Shown piece by piece: positions 1 to 11,622 of a stretch of 64,000 bases of DNA. Origin of the DNA: Hirundichthys speculiger (lineage: Eukaryota; Chordata; Actinopteri; Beloniformes; Exocoetidae); assembly GCA_018398805.1 (NCBI GenBank), contig JAGFBZ010002039.1, forward strand, positions 124,001-188,000, in the 5' to 3' direction. The position numbers and the translations under genes are program-made. The notes under the pieces are model-generated. The model was not told the DNA's origin and ran no database searches. It saw nothing but the letters and a program-made list of their open reading frames with translations. Each line of letters starts with the position of its first letter. The stretch's first letter is position 1.

Positions 1-3000
1 CTAAACTCTTCACTTCTATCCATGTCCTCATCTTTCAGGTCTATACCCACAGTTTAAGACCAACTTTGAGGGTGGAAGCATAGTTTAAATGGTAAAAAGA
101 AGGCATTGCACCTTTTTCCAACCGAGAACCATGGTCTCAGATTAGGAGGTGCTGATTCTCATACTCACCAAGTCACATTTGGCAGCGAATCACTCCATCA
201 GAGATGGAATCCTGAGATTACCAGATCTGGACCCCTTCTGCCTTTTAGCAGCCTATAACATACTACTTATAAAAGTTATGAGCTGAATCAGTGAAAAAGG
301 AGAGCCCTGCCATGGATGACTAAAACTTTATTTCCCAGACTGAAAAACTAGAAACATGAAATAAATGACAGGTCCAGCCTTTGGCTGTTTGATATATGAA
401 AGATTTATTCAACTCTTGCTGAAGCCAGCCTGCAATAGAGCAACAAACCTTCATTGTTGTCCTTCCCCCTCTTTGAGTGAAAGAAAACCTCCACTACTGC
501 TATATACTGTAAGATAGTTGAAACACCCAGATGTAAGAACTAAGTTCAGCTTTTACTGTTGGCTCCTGATGAGCCTCGCAGCTTAAAACCTGACAGCAGT
601 GACTTGTGATCATGGAATCTCACTGATTCGTGTGGTCGGGCGTTGGCCATCATGACATTTTAATTTTATTTTTAATTTTAATAATTTCATTTCAGTCTGA
701 TCAGGCAGCTTAATTGGTGGTTCTTTGTGCTTGCGTACATTGCAGAGTACCTAGATTCTTTTCAAATTGACACGAGTAGTCACTAAAAATATGTTTATTT
801 CATACAACTACAAAGAGGTTACTATAGATGAAAAGAAAAGAAAAATCCGTGGGAAAGAAGCTCCTCATCTGGTTTGTCTATATAAGGCAAACTGAATCAG
901 CCAACTCCATCCACCTACTTCTGCACAGAAAGGCTGCCACAGAAGAGCTTAAGCTTAGCATATTTTTTTTATAAAGATGCCTCCTTAAATTAATTTGAAA
1001 ACGATCCTCACTTTGAAGGTATTATGTCAGAGTACTTACCTGTCCAGTAAACTGAATAAGGTGAATGGCCACACCTCACCTGCCTGGCATCATGTAGAGG
1101 TCCTGCAGATACAGTGATGGATTAAACTTTGATGTGGAAAAGATCATGTGAGAGCAGCAAAATGTCTTTCTTTCTTTTTCTATAGTGTAAGCAGTACTCT
1201 GCATTTCAACAACTCCCTAACTCATTTTATTCATTTTTAACACATAGCACACATGACAAAAGTTAGTAAATTTGAATCCAGGAAGATCACTTCATAATGA
1301 TTTAAGACAGCCAAGAACCTGCTGTCAGAAATAACCTTCTGCAGTGGCTCGAACTGATCTTATTGAAGAGGTGACTCCCTGGTGAATAATTTAAGGAGAA
1401 CAAAGGCAACTTGAGGAGACTTAAGCACAGCACCCACATGTGAGAGCGAGGGCAGCAGATATATTTGACTGCAGTAATGATGAACTATACAGCTGTTGTT
1501 GTTTAATTACCAAACAACTGGAAAGAGTTTCACAAGATTCAAATAGAGTTGTGCTTTTCTTTTTCTGTGTGAATGTGGTATCACAGCTTTAAATAAACAA
1601 CTAGTGCTTCCCAAACAATTACTTTTGAGTGTGATAACCCCGACTTGTGCAGCATTTTTGTTTTTAAAGGCGCAGAGACTCATTGGTCATTGGCTCATCT
1701 ATCAAAGTTACTGCCACATTAGTGTATCCTTCAGAGGAGCGAAGCTGGGAAAGAGGCAGGATACTCTCTGGTGTACCACCAAGATGACTACCACGCACAT
1801 TCACACCATTTAGTAATAATGCAAATATTACTGTTTCTTTATTTTATTTTATTATTTTATTTCAGCTTTAGGACCAGATTTAAAAGTAAATAAAGACTTT
1901 TCTCTATTGAACCCCACCACAATTAAGGTTGTCTAAAACTTGTTTTAACATGCATCAAAACATTGTTTGCTTTTCAGTTTCCCAGATGTATGACCTGCCA
2001 CCTGGCATCGGTTTTGTGATCACCTTTGCCCAGGTTCTAAGTGAGCTGAAATGAAACCCAACCAATTCTGTCGTCGCTACATGCATCATCATTGGATGAC
2101 AACCCCTGCAGCTGATGTCCTGTCCTCTGCTGCTTCTCCTAAAATAAAGACCGTTTCCTGATTGTGACAAATCATATTCAGCGACTGAAGAGTTGCATTC
2201 CGTTGATGTCTCCTGTTGTTGCAGAGTCTTTCATTTGTTGTTGCTTTGGCCAGAATTGTCAAATGTCTTTTGTCACAATGAATATAACATTGACAATGGC
2301 AATATGGCAATGGGGTAAACGGATAGGCAATGAAAACTTGCAGTTTAAAAAAGAGGACTTGGGGTCTGGTGTATAAAGATTTGCACGGATTTCACACTAT
2401 ATCTTTGTTAAGAAACAATTTGAATATGATAATGAGCATAAACACGCATTGAAAAAAAAAAAAAATTTTTCCTTACAAAGAAAATTGCAAAGCAAGTGGA
2501 GAGACACTCGACACTCCTTTCTGAACTTGAAGCCAGGAAAAATCTTTTATTTGGCACTTGGAGTGTAGTGGAATCAATGTGGTGGGTCAAAGAAAGGAAA
2601 GGAGAAGGTGAAGCAGAGAGCCACTGACAAAATTTGGCCAGAACACGTGTTGGATTCAGGGTTGATGATATCACACATTTTGCCCCATATTGTGTTGGCA
2701 ACGCAGGTCACCTTGTGGGGGTGATATGGGAGCACCCCCCCCCCCCCCCCCCCCCCCCCCCCCTTCCAGTCCCATTAAGGCAGCACCACTGACTTCTCAA
2801 CAGCCTGATCGCTCTGCAACTGGCCGAGTACAGCAATGGTCTGTGGGTTGGTGAGGTGGGTTAATTACTCAAGTACCCATCAGGTGACAGTGGTTATCCA
2901 CTGATCCACTTATCCTGATGAGTAATTATACAGTAATTAACTTTTAATCATGAACCCTTCCATCTTTTTGTAAGGAATGTTTTTGCAGACAAATGCTCGG

Positions 3001-3469
3001 GCTCAGCTCAGCACTAGATATCAAACTCACGCACCCACACAGAGGGTAGTGTGTGGCTCTGGATTGATTTTCTTGTCTTTGAGGTTTAATCCAAAGATCT
3101 CCAACCTCTTTCCTTTCCTCTGTGTTTTCCTCTTTCTCAGTTGCTCTTTTGTTAGTGTGCCAAATATCTGTGTTGCAGATAAAAAAAAAATTAACTGGCT
3201 TGTTTACAATCAGGACAAACAGAGTCAAAAGCTGTTCCTCTTAAGAAAGGCATGCAAGTTTAACAGCATAAAAACAATCTTGTGTAACTGCATAAACTTT
3301 TGAACTGGATAAAACAGTTCAAGAACTGGAAAATAATACTGTCTAAGTGGTTCATTGAGGACATATGCTGGAAGTCTCAAACATATGGTGTAACAAATAT
3401 CATTATGGAACATTTTATTGGAGAGTCAAACTTATAAAATTAAAAGCTATCGAGAGGATACAAGGAGGC
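1..3469. other. No gene recognised
   Basis: I see no coding exon or RNA gene here. The first 60 bases resemble a segment near 39990-40025 (both contain a stretch like ctctacccacaatttaagac), which suggests a shared dispersed repeat. A poly-C run at 2735 and an A/T run near 2450 are the only simple-sequence features. A short open segment near 1983-2040 follows an acceptor-like ttttcag, but its donor side is weak and the protein is not recognised. Confidence 0.5.
2735..2763. repeat. Poly-C homopolymer, 29 bases
   Basis: An uninterrupted run of 29 C on the plus strand. Such runs are rare in vertebrate DNA and are error-prone in sequencing, so the true length may differ. No gene is nearby. Confidence 0.95.
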
Positions 3470-3609
3470 TGTCAGGTTTTGCAACTGGTAGAGGGAAGGA
3501 GGACCCAAGAGCAGGAGTTTCAAAAAACACAAAAGGGTTTATTCGCAAACAAGCAAAAATCCAAAAACACGAAAACCCAAAAATACCAAAATACAACCAG
3601 GCCATGACA
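3470..3609 (-). mobile_element. Short LTR-like element with 5-bp target duplication
   Basis: Read on the minus strand, the 140-bp element starts TGTCATGG and ends ACCTGACA, and it is flanked on both sides by GAGGC (3465-3469 and 3610-3614). TG...CA termini, a 5-bp duplication and an internal AATAAA signal are what a solo LTR or a small TRIM-like derivative would show. About 85 bp match the plus-strand repeat at 6650-6739, and the start resembles the one at 60099. Which LTR family it belongs to is unknown, and a non-LTR origin is not excluded. Confidence 0.5.
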
Positions 3610-3637
3610 GAGGCCATGTATTTGCCAAGGCAATTGG

Positions 3638-4438
3638 CAGTGGCGTGCACAGACATTTTGGGGGGCGGGTGCTCAGTGAAAAATAAGGGCACATACCCGG
3701 CATGTGGAACTGCTGGCTGCCTTATAGCAGTGTGATATTTGGAAGAAAAAAAACATTACAAGCACATATTTTACGTAATGGCATATTTATTTCAATATCT
3801 TGAAGACTGATTGTTGACATTAGGCTACAACAAGGTAGACAGCTACTTTTTCTGTTTATTTATTTTTTATTATTTAGCAAATAAATCCCTGCAGGTGTTA
3901 AAGCAGCAATATGTGGGCTAACTCTGGAGGAAAGATTGGCTCCACGCGGTTCTCATTCCCAGGTAGTCAGATAATGATGCTTTGGGGCCTACAGCCTAAA
4001 GCGTTGATTATTATGGCTAGCGTCTAGCTTGTTAAGCAGGTGGGTAGTCGGCTAATTTAGGCTCGGCTGTTTGGCGCTGTATGAGACAGACTACTTCACA
4101 ACAGAGACAAATAAATGCACCTTATAGCTTATAGCTTGGCAACTGAGGCTTAGGGGGCAAACAATACACTCGATTCATTTATGTGTTACCTGGTGGTGGC
4201 TGGTGGGTCAGTACACTGTGCAGCTCTGCAGACAGTCCAACGCTGCTGCCACGCGCATTTGGGTCGCTCTGGGTGTTCACGTTTTATTAAATGTTTTATT
4301 GTTTTATTGTTTGTTTTATTAATGTTTTATTAAAAAAAAAAAACACAACAACTAACGTTGAGGAGGGTACTTGCTTGGCCCAGAGGGCAACGGGCAAGTG
4401 CTCTAGCACCACCTGGTGTCTATCTGTGCACGCCACTG
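3638..4438. mobile_element. Complete non-autonomous hAT transposon
   Basis: The 801-bp element has 16-bp perfect terminal inverted repeats (CAGTGGCGTGCACAGA) and is flanked by a perfect 8-bp target duplication, GCAATTGG, at 3630-3637 and 4439-4446. An 8-bp duplication with CAGTGG-type termini is the hAT signature. No transposase frame is visible inside, so it would have needed an enzyme from a related full-length copy. It sits only 24 bp from the LTR-like element. The intact duplication suggests a fairly recent insertion. Confidence 0.85.
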
Positions 4439-4927
4439 GCAATTGGCCAATGATCAAACACTGCTGATAAGAAGCCAGTGTGCAAGATTACAAGGAATAT
4501 CTGTGTTCGATTGTTCGATGACTAACCAAGCCACTCTCTGGACCAGCTCCTGTGTTAGACTACATAACCCCCAATAAACCTGCTCTCTAAGTACTCTCCT
4601 GTGTAATTAGCAGTGTGCCAAGTAAGTGGGATCTGTACATCATTTAGACATCGCATCAGTAGATTTTGCCTCGGAAAGAAGCACCAACGGGTCATTAACA
4701 GACCTGTGCAGACCTTGATGTCAACCTGATGGTGAGTCATTTATCTCACTCAGGTGTGTTGAAGCAGGGAAAGATATTAAAACACACTGGGCTCTAGTCC
4801 ATAAGGACAGGCTCTGCAGAGCACCATGTTAATGAATATTTGATTCAAAGGCAGCAAGAAAAGCAAAGATGAGCAGAAGATTTTAACTCTGTCTGTTCTT
4901 AATGTACTTATACTTGCCCTCTTACAG

Positions 4928-5354
4928 TGCATGATACAAAACAAAAAAGAAAGAAAAAAAGATCAAGAATCTGGAACATTTTCAGTGCAAGGGTGCAAGC
5001 CTGAGCCAGAAACATGTGGTCTCCAGTCCCTTAGACAGTATTACATCAACCGCCATGATTCATCAGTAGATGATATTACTATTACGGTAAGGGAAAACTT
5101 TATGAAACCTTTGTCAAGTACTATGGTGTGAAGCTAAATTCACAAATGCTCAAAAAGACCTATATTAAACATTTCCAGAGGTGTTCCAGTGTTTCTGGGT
5201 AACAGGCATCTAGTATAAAATTCAGATCGTGGAAATAACAAATCAGTATTCCACATCATTTTTTTGGACTAAGCAAAGAGAACAAAAAGAAAAACACAGA
5301 CTGTTATCAGCAACAAGTATCCAGTATCTGGTTGCATCAGTCCCCTCAGCAAAG
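4928..5354 (+). other. Possible pair of coding exons, unrecognised
   Basis: Two adjacent open blocks have splice-like borders. The first, 4928-5086 (159 bases), follows a pyrimidine-rich tract ending ttacag and is followed by gtaagg. The second, 5226-5354 (129 bases), follows ttcag and is followed by gtaact. Both are whole numbers of codons and stay open in the same frame across the 139-base gap, giving about 96 residues. The protein (with motifs such as LRQYYINRHD and LVASVPSAK) matches nothing I know, and the second acceptor is poor. This may be chance or a non-coding transcript. Confidence 0.18.
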
Positions 5355-6334
5355 GTAACTTATAATTTTGTGATGGCAGCGTTGATGGAGAAAAGCACAG
5401 TGAGATTTTATAGCAGCATGGGCTGCCTTTAAGACTGCATATTTTCCAGGAACAGCTATGGATTTTTTTTCACCAGACAATGTAAAGCCACATTCTGTGC
5501 ACATTACAAATTAAGGCAGATGGCTGCTCCCAGTGAGTTTGGTTTAGCTGGAAGTTTCTGCCCATTAATTAGGCTGTTTTCTCTTTTTCCCCCTCCAACT
5601 TCTCTGAAATGCTTGCAGGACTGAAATTCAAAAAGCTGATGAGAGGAGCATGACTTGGGTTCATAGTATCTACAAAGAAATAAAAGTTAAAGTTAAACGT
5701 AAGAAGAGATCTTCTGGCAACAGGGAATAAATTATCCAGTGCTTTAATCTAAACTAGGCGCAAAACAGACCATGTCTCCGACATGAGGCAACCCTTCACT
5801 GGGACATCCTCAAAGTCAACAAACCGTTGAGAACAAGTTCCTGTCATATATCATAATTATTTTTTGTATTGTTGATGTGAAATACATGTGTGTCATGAGT
5901 CTTGACTCAGCAATAGTAATATTCATTCAGAAATGTGATCCATGAAGAAATAAATATATTTTCAGTTAGTTATCTATTTGAGTTAATTCTGTTTGACAGC
6001 CTTCTAAGATCATCTAATAAATAAGAAGAACTGGACAAGATGAACAAAACTATGTTTCCTGAGACACATTTGGAGAAATTTAAGCATTTGAAGAAATGAA
6101 CAATGACTCTGAGCTTGGTACTCTTAGACTTCCTGTTATGGGACTCAGTGCAATCTAAAGAGCCAAGTTGAGTTGGTGCGTCACCTGACTGAAGGACTAT
6201 TTCATGTAATAATTTCACTACTTCATGGCACAACCAGATTTCATAAAGCGACACCTCTATTGTTTGAGGTGTACCAGCTGGACAGCTGGTATACTTTATG
6301 TTAAACATCTAATGAAGTGATAATATTATGGTGT
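5355..6334. other. No gene recognised
   Basis: Nothing in this stretch is supported as a gene or a named repeat. A 112-codon minus-strand open frame (5970-6308) has no recognisable motif and no splice or promoter context, so it is not called. Confidence 0.5.
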
Positions 6335-6739
6335 GGGTTGGACACAGCAGTTTTTCTGGGTTTAGTTGGTGTTCTCGTCTCCCCTGTCAATGGTCTACCT
6401 TGTTTCCTGTTTTACTATGAAGGTCTGTGTTACTTTACCGTAACAGTCCATCTTGTCTTGGTTGTGTTCTTCTTCACTTCCATCCATGTATCTCCTGCAT
6501 CTGCCTCTCGTTGTCTCCTTTGTATATTTAAGTCTTTTCTTTCCCTTCATGTTTGCTGGTCCGTCTGTTTATTTTCACTCATGTCTCTGCCCGTCTTCTT
6601 CCCAGATTCCTGCCTTGTTGTCCCGTCACCCCCTGGATTCACAGTTAAGTTTGGATTTTTTTTGTTTGTTTTTTGTTAATAAAGAACCTTTCTGAAATCT
6701 CCTGCTTTTGGGTCCAACCTACAACCTCCTCACAACAGA
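6335..6739 (+). repeat. Dispersed repeat related to the 3470-3609 LTR-like element
   Basis: The end of this stretch (6650-6739: taataaag, then ctcctgcttttgggtcc) matches the reverse complement of 3470-3560. The middle (6400-6450, tttcctgttttacta...gaaggt) matches 60188-60215. It looks like an older, longer copy of the same LTR-like family, with a usable AATAAA at about 6678. Its exact ends are degraded and no target duplication could be found. Confidence 0.45.
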
Positions 6740-9441
6740 TAAGCTTATAAAGACTTATTTTACCATGCATGAAACCCTGTTTTTGTCATTGTTTTTATTA
6801 TCTAAGTATTTTTTCCTTCCCTCCCCTTCTTTAAGCATTACTCTTCTTTATGACTCTTTTTGTTTGTTAAAATCCAAATAATCAATAATAAGTAATTAAC
6901 AATAAATGAATAAATGTATCATGGGAGCACATAAGAGAATCAACACATCAGTGAAAGAAGATCAGCAGTAAACCACCACAAACGGGCAGTAGTAGTAGTT
7001 TGTGTTGTATAAGTTTTTAATAAATGTTGTGCCTATGTGTAGCCTGACCAGCCATACCAATACTTTTCCCATTTGATTAAACGAGAAATAGTCTGGTTCC
7101 TCTGGATTCAACTTTGATTTCCAGGGGTCAGTCCCAACACACTCAGAAGAAACTGGATCGGCCTGCAACCGATCAGAGAAACGGAGCAACAGCTTAGTAA
7201 CAACTAGTATCAACAAAAGAAATCCAAAAATGGCATTCGGGGGAGTAGGAACGCTGATGACTTAGTCAGTTTTTCAGTAATAACCTGTTGATCCAAGATG
7301 TTATTAGCAATTCTGCAGCCATCTTGGTTGTTTTGAAGAGAGGCCCTTTAGCTCTTCTGTATAAGTCATCACATAAAGAGCACCTTTGTGTGGAATTCCA
7401 TTTCATTTAAAGTCTTCCTGCAGCCACAGTTCATCTGGTCAATAGCTGTGCAAACAAAAATGAGAGGAAGAAAAGAGGAAGTGCAATATCCGAGAAAATA
7501 ATATCACACCACCCTCCTCCCGATATCCCCTTAGCTGATAACAAACAATATAATGTTTTTCACAGATGTCTGCCACTGATGTTCCTACATGCCATTTTTT
7601 CAATTCTTAGAATACAGCTCCTCTTGCTCCCATGTGCTTCTGGTGCATTTCTATATCTGGTGTCTCATTCACAACCTCCCAGTGGAACCAAGACAGGGAG
7701 GTTCCACAGTGACATTTCAATCTAATTTGAGCTACACTGGAACAGTCTCTGTTGTAAAAAAAGATCTCATGGAGAAAAATAAATAGGCCTATATTAAAGG
7801 TTGCAGAGTCTTGATGTATGCATCTGTAAACTATGCACCAACAGTTTATCTTTACATTAAACAGTTTGATCAGGGCAGTCTCACGCTCTGCACTCCAAGG
7901 CATTAAAAGTAGCGTATCTCTAGAGACAGAGGAGGAAGAGGAACTGATGGGGGATTCAGAGGAAGGAGCTATGGTGGGTGGAAGGAAACATAAAGGTTTA
8001 GAACATGAAATTCATTTCAAGTAAGAGAAATTACTTGGAGGAAAATCTTAAAGTCCTCATTTTTCATTAAGCCAATCCTTTCCTCTACAAAATGCATAAA
8101 ACTATGAAGTCACAAATTTCTGGGGGATAAATGAGATCTCAGTAGTTTTCATATAATTGTCAAGCAAATTTGAATTGGACTTTTAAAGTGTTGCAAAAAC
8201 ACGGAAATAATCTGTTCAGTGGGATCAATTCCATTATCTGTCTTGGGAAAATAAAAAAAAAAGGCTTTGCAGGAATGTCTGAAGGTGGCGATATACCTTC
8301 TGGCATGGCTGTAATAAACAAAACAGAAGAGTTCCTTCCTGTCTTTTTTCCTTCTTTGTCAAATCTATTTTTTAAACATGCTACATTGAAAAATATATAA
8401 ATAATGGAAAAAACTGCTAATGACATTGACCAACTGGTCCCAGATAGTTTACTTTGAGTATTTCTGAAAATGATGGTCTCCTGAGAGCTTTGAATGGATA
8501 GCAGTCCCCAAAGTTTACTTAAAATGATTCAAAAAATAACAGAGTGAGCATCAACACTGCAGATGTCTTCTTAAATGTCCTTTTGATGGAGCGGTCAGAG
8601 ATAAATGGATAGGCTAGCTGGAGATGGACAGAAAGGTTACAGTAACTCAGAAAGCCAGTATATCATGTTTGAATTTAGACTACTCAAACTGAGACTAAGC
8701 ACCTCTTAGTTTGAGTAAGATGGTCAGCAACAGAATGAACAAGAGACCAGTGACACAAATGCTGGTGGAGGCATTTCTCAGCAGTCTCAGGACTCACATT
8801 TACAAATCAGTCTTCATCAGGAATTCACAGCCTCAAATGCTGATGCATCTCTATGGAAAACCATGCAGGATCCCCAGAGACTAAATATACTGCACAGTCA
8901 GAAAAAAGGAAAATTAGTTAATACAGGGTTAGCAACAATAGAAAGAATATATCAATGATATTTACAGTGCAAATATGTATTTTGTGTGTGGACAAGTGGG
9001 AATATGGCAGGTGGCTAATGATAATATAAAGTTCTCTTATATGGAATTCTCAAAACCAACACCATGGCAGAGCCAACGAAGAGAAGAATTTACTGTTTTA
9101 TCTGAGGAGGTAAAGAAAAGCGAGCTAACATTGGATCGGATTACACTTGATCACCTGTTCTTGATGCTAGTGGATTTATACATTTTTTTCTTACATTTTT
9201 TTTTCTTAAATTCTATGGCTTGTGCTTTTAAACTTGATATTGTTCTGTGTAGCTTGAGTTGTTAATTTATTCACTGGTTCTCAGTTTATGCTCATAAAGG
9301 TAGCTGAGAGATAATGCTACCAGTTTCTGTAGTTAGCCTGTTAGCTGCTCACTGTTGACTCCTAAATCATAAATGCTTATCAAAGAGTTTTCTCTTTTGT
9401 TATTATTTGAACAATGCGTGTCCCCCTGCAATTTAATTTCT
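6740..9441. other. No gene recognised
   Basis: A/T-rich sequence with no supported exon, RNA gene or clear transposon terminus. Open frames of 60-98 codons overlap each other on both strands and show no domain motifs. Confidence 0.5.
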
Positions 9442-9475
9442 TGCTATGCAAGTCTTTTCAAAGACTTGCATAGCA
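9442..9475. repeat. Perfect 16-bp hairpin with 2-base loop
   Basis: Arms 9442-9457 and 9460-9475 (tgctatgcaagtcttt and its exact complement) are separated by only two bases. This is too tight a loop for a microRNA precursor. More likely it is a small foldback remnant or a replication-slippage palindrome. Confidence 0.8.
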
Positions 9476-10056
9476 GTTACTTTAGTTTATAATTTAGTTT
9501 AACTATTTGTTTGTTTCATTTACATCAGCTACAGATCTAAAAATTATTATTGATTCAAGACAACTTCAGAAAAAAATGTGTTTTTATCCACCATCTTCAT
9601 TCTTCATAGGGTGCTGGTTTGACAGAAAAACAGCTGGTAGTTTTTAATTCTTTAGGAATTTCTCATCCTCAAGAGCAAGAGTGAGAGACTCAGTGCTGTT
9701 CCTGCAATTAAAGTTTGTGCGTCTCAGTCAGAAGTGGTAAGTAAACTGCTGTGTACTGTCGTTATGTCAAGTACTTTTATGTTCTGCTTTAGGCTAGGCT
9801 AGCAAGAAATGCGTACATATGTGTGTGTGTGTGTGAAATGTACAGGATTCAAACTGAGTATTAGAATGGGGAAGAAAGAGGATTTAATTGACTTTGAAAG
9901 TGACATGACTGTGATACGTGCTTGTCTGAATATTTCAGAAACTCGTGATTTTCTGAGATTTTTAAGCACAACCATTTCTAGACTTTACAAAGAATGGTCC
10001 CAAAGGGAGAAAATGTCAGTGAGTGGCAGTTTTGTGGACAAAAAAGCCTTGTTGAT

Positions 10057-10176
10057 CCATCCATCCATTATCTAGGCCCGTTTAATTCTCTGCAGGGTCA
10101 CAGGGATCTGCTGGAGCCTATCCCAGCTCTCTTAGGGTGAAAGGCAGGGGTTCACCCTGGACAGGTCACTAGTCCA
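10057..10176 (-). mobile_element. 5'-truncated SINE/LINE-tail insertion inside Tc1
   Basis: This 120-bp piece is flanked by an exact 11-bp duplication of its target, gccttgttgat (10046-10056 and 10177-10187), so it retroposed into the Tc1 transposase after that copy was in place. Read on the minus strand, it ends in a GGAT microsatellite tail. It is the 3' part of the same family found at full length at 29770-30103. Confidence 0.8.
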
Positions 10177-10632
10177 GCCTTGTTGATGTTAGAGGTAATA
10201 GTAGAATGGGAAGAGTGGTTCAAGATGATGGAAAGGTATGCAGAATACCAACTCTGAACAGAGAACACATCTAACCTTGAAGCAGATGACCAGGTGCCAC
10301 TCCCGTCAGATAAGAACAGAAAACTGAAGCTACAACTCACACAGGCTCACCAAAACTGGACAAAAGAAGATTAGAAAAACAGTGCCTGGCCTGATGACCC
10401 TAGATTTCATATGGTAGGGTGTTGTTTTGAAATTTGGGTATATCTCACTCATAAGCATATACTCCAATTGTACTCTAATTGTGCTCTGATGAGGCAGTCA
10501 GTCGGCTGTTAAACAATAGGCTGGAATACGACTGAGGTGCAAAGCAGATTTTTATTCTCCAAGTCGTACAGTTCAGAGAGGTCATTAGCTCACATCACAG
10601 AACGAAGGATGGTTCTTTAAACATCACATGAA

Positions 10633-10689
10633 AACATCAGGACCTTGGACACTGTCTAGTGTCTAGACAGTGTCCAAGGTCCTGATGTT
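10633..10689. repeat. Perfect 27-bp inverted repeat, 3-base loop
   Basis: Arm 10633-10659 (starting aacatcaggacc) is the exact reverse complement of 10663-10689, with loop tgt. The arms also contain ctag/ctagac sequences at the tip. A perfect duplex of this length is striking in otherwise decayed transposon DNA and implies a recent origin or a recent gene-conversion-like event. Confidence 0.9.
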
Positions 10690-10692
10690 AGT

Positions 10693-10745
10693 TAAGTTTT
10701 ACACGTAGGCGTCCAGACTCTAGATGCCTACGTGTCAAAACTTAG
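10693..10745. repeat. Second hairpin, 17-18 bp arms
   Basis: The left arm (taagttttacacgtaggc) pairs with a right arm (gcctacgtgtcaaaactta) with a single one-base bulge. The loop is about 15 bases. It lies immediately after the 27-bp hairpin. Confidence 0.8.
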
Positions 10746-11559
10746 CTACTTGATGGAGCCAGAACAATAACAACCTGCGGCCTTAAACCAACAGGAATCA
10801 GGACCATAAGTCATGGAGTCATGACACAGCAGTTTAGACCTCAAAATGCAATTTTTAATATCACATAGGGCCAGAATTTTGTATAAACAGCATGAAAGAA
10901 TGGATCCATCCTTCCTTGTATCAATGGCTCAAACACTTGGTGGTGGTTTAATGGTGTGGGGGAGTACTTTCTTGGTAGACTTTGGGCCCATCAGTACCAA
11001 CTGAGTTTTCTCTAAATGCCACAGCCTACCTGAGTATTGATGCTGCCATGTCCACCCCTTTATGACTACAATGTACCCATCTTCTGATTGTTCCTTCCAG
11101 CAGGATAATGCATCATGTCACAAAACTCAAATCATCTCAGACAATGTATTCACTGTACTCCAATAGCCTCCACAGTCACCAGATCTCAGTTCAATATAGC
11201 ACCTTTGGGAGATTTGCAGCAAATCTGCAGGACTAGATTGAGATTGTCCAGTGCTTACCTCCAATGCTCGGGGTGTATTTTGCCCATAAGTGTCTGCATC
11301 TCAACTCCATTTCACTCCCTCTTCTGTGGGATCTGTCTCTTTGGAAGTTGGTTTCACAGTTCTACATGACCTACTTCAAAGGTACAGCAAATGCAGTAAG
11401 ATGTGATATTTGAAAGTTGAATAATGCTACTCTGATCTGGTTCTGTGATGTCACAGTTCCTGACAGATTTGAATAACTCACTGAATTAGATTTTTTTTTT
11501 AGACAAACAAAGCCATAGACTTGTGTTTTGTGGGAATTTCTATCTTGGGAATCACTTCA

Positions 11560-11622
11560 GACCTCAAAATATATGCGTTCAAATACATATAGTTTCATTT
11601 TTTTCATAATATGTCCCCTTTA
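11560..11622. mobile_element. Terminal piece of a TTAA-type MITE
   Basis: The sequence ends ataatatgtcccctttaa. The reverse complement, starting TTAAAGGGGACATATTAT, is a terminus I associate with piggyBac-like MITEs that insert at TTAA. No partner terminus was found upstream, so the element appears truncated. Confidence 0.4.

Larger units (their letters stand above)
10425..10845. mobile_element. Unclassified insertion in Tc1, with two large hairpins
   Basis: About 420 bp separate two parts of the Tc1 transposase that should be contiguous, so this is inserted DNA. The borders are approximate: the left side ends near atggtaggg and the right resumes near acatagggcc. Inside are a perfect 27-bp hairpin (10633-10689) and, three bases later, a second near-perfect one (10693-10745). 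I could not assign a transposon superfamily. Confidence 0.5.
9866..11372 (+). mobile_element. Tc1-like transposase relic with two later insertions
   Basis: The frame starting at 9866 reads MGKKEDLIDFESDM, then LNISETRDFL and TTISRLYKEW, which is the N-terminal helix-turn-helix of a fish Tc1-like transposase. After an insertion (10057-10176) the reading resumes (DARGNSRMGRVVQDD-like), reaching the first catalytic aspartate region near 10395. After a second insertion (about 10425-10845) the C-terminal half continues. The segment with FQQDNASCHK near 11095-11125 carries the second catalytic aspartate, and PPQSPDL lies near 11170-11190. Several stops and frameshifts make it inactive. The outer inverted repeats were not located with confidence. 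Confidence 0.8.

Noticed and set aside
1972..2040. Possible plus-strand exon (YDLPPGIGFVITFAQ)
   Set aside because: Acceptor-like ttttcag is present, but the candidate donor (caggttcta) is weak and no partner exon or known protein fits.
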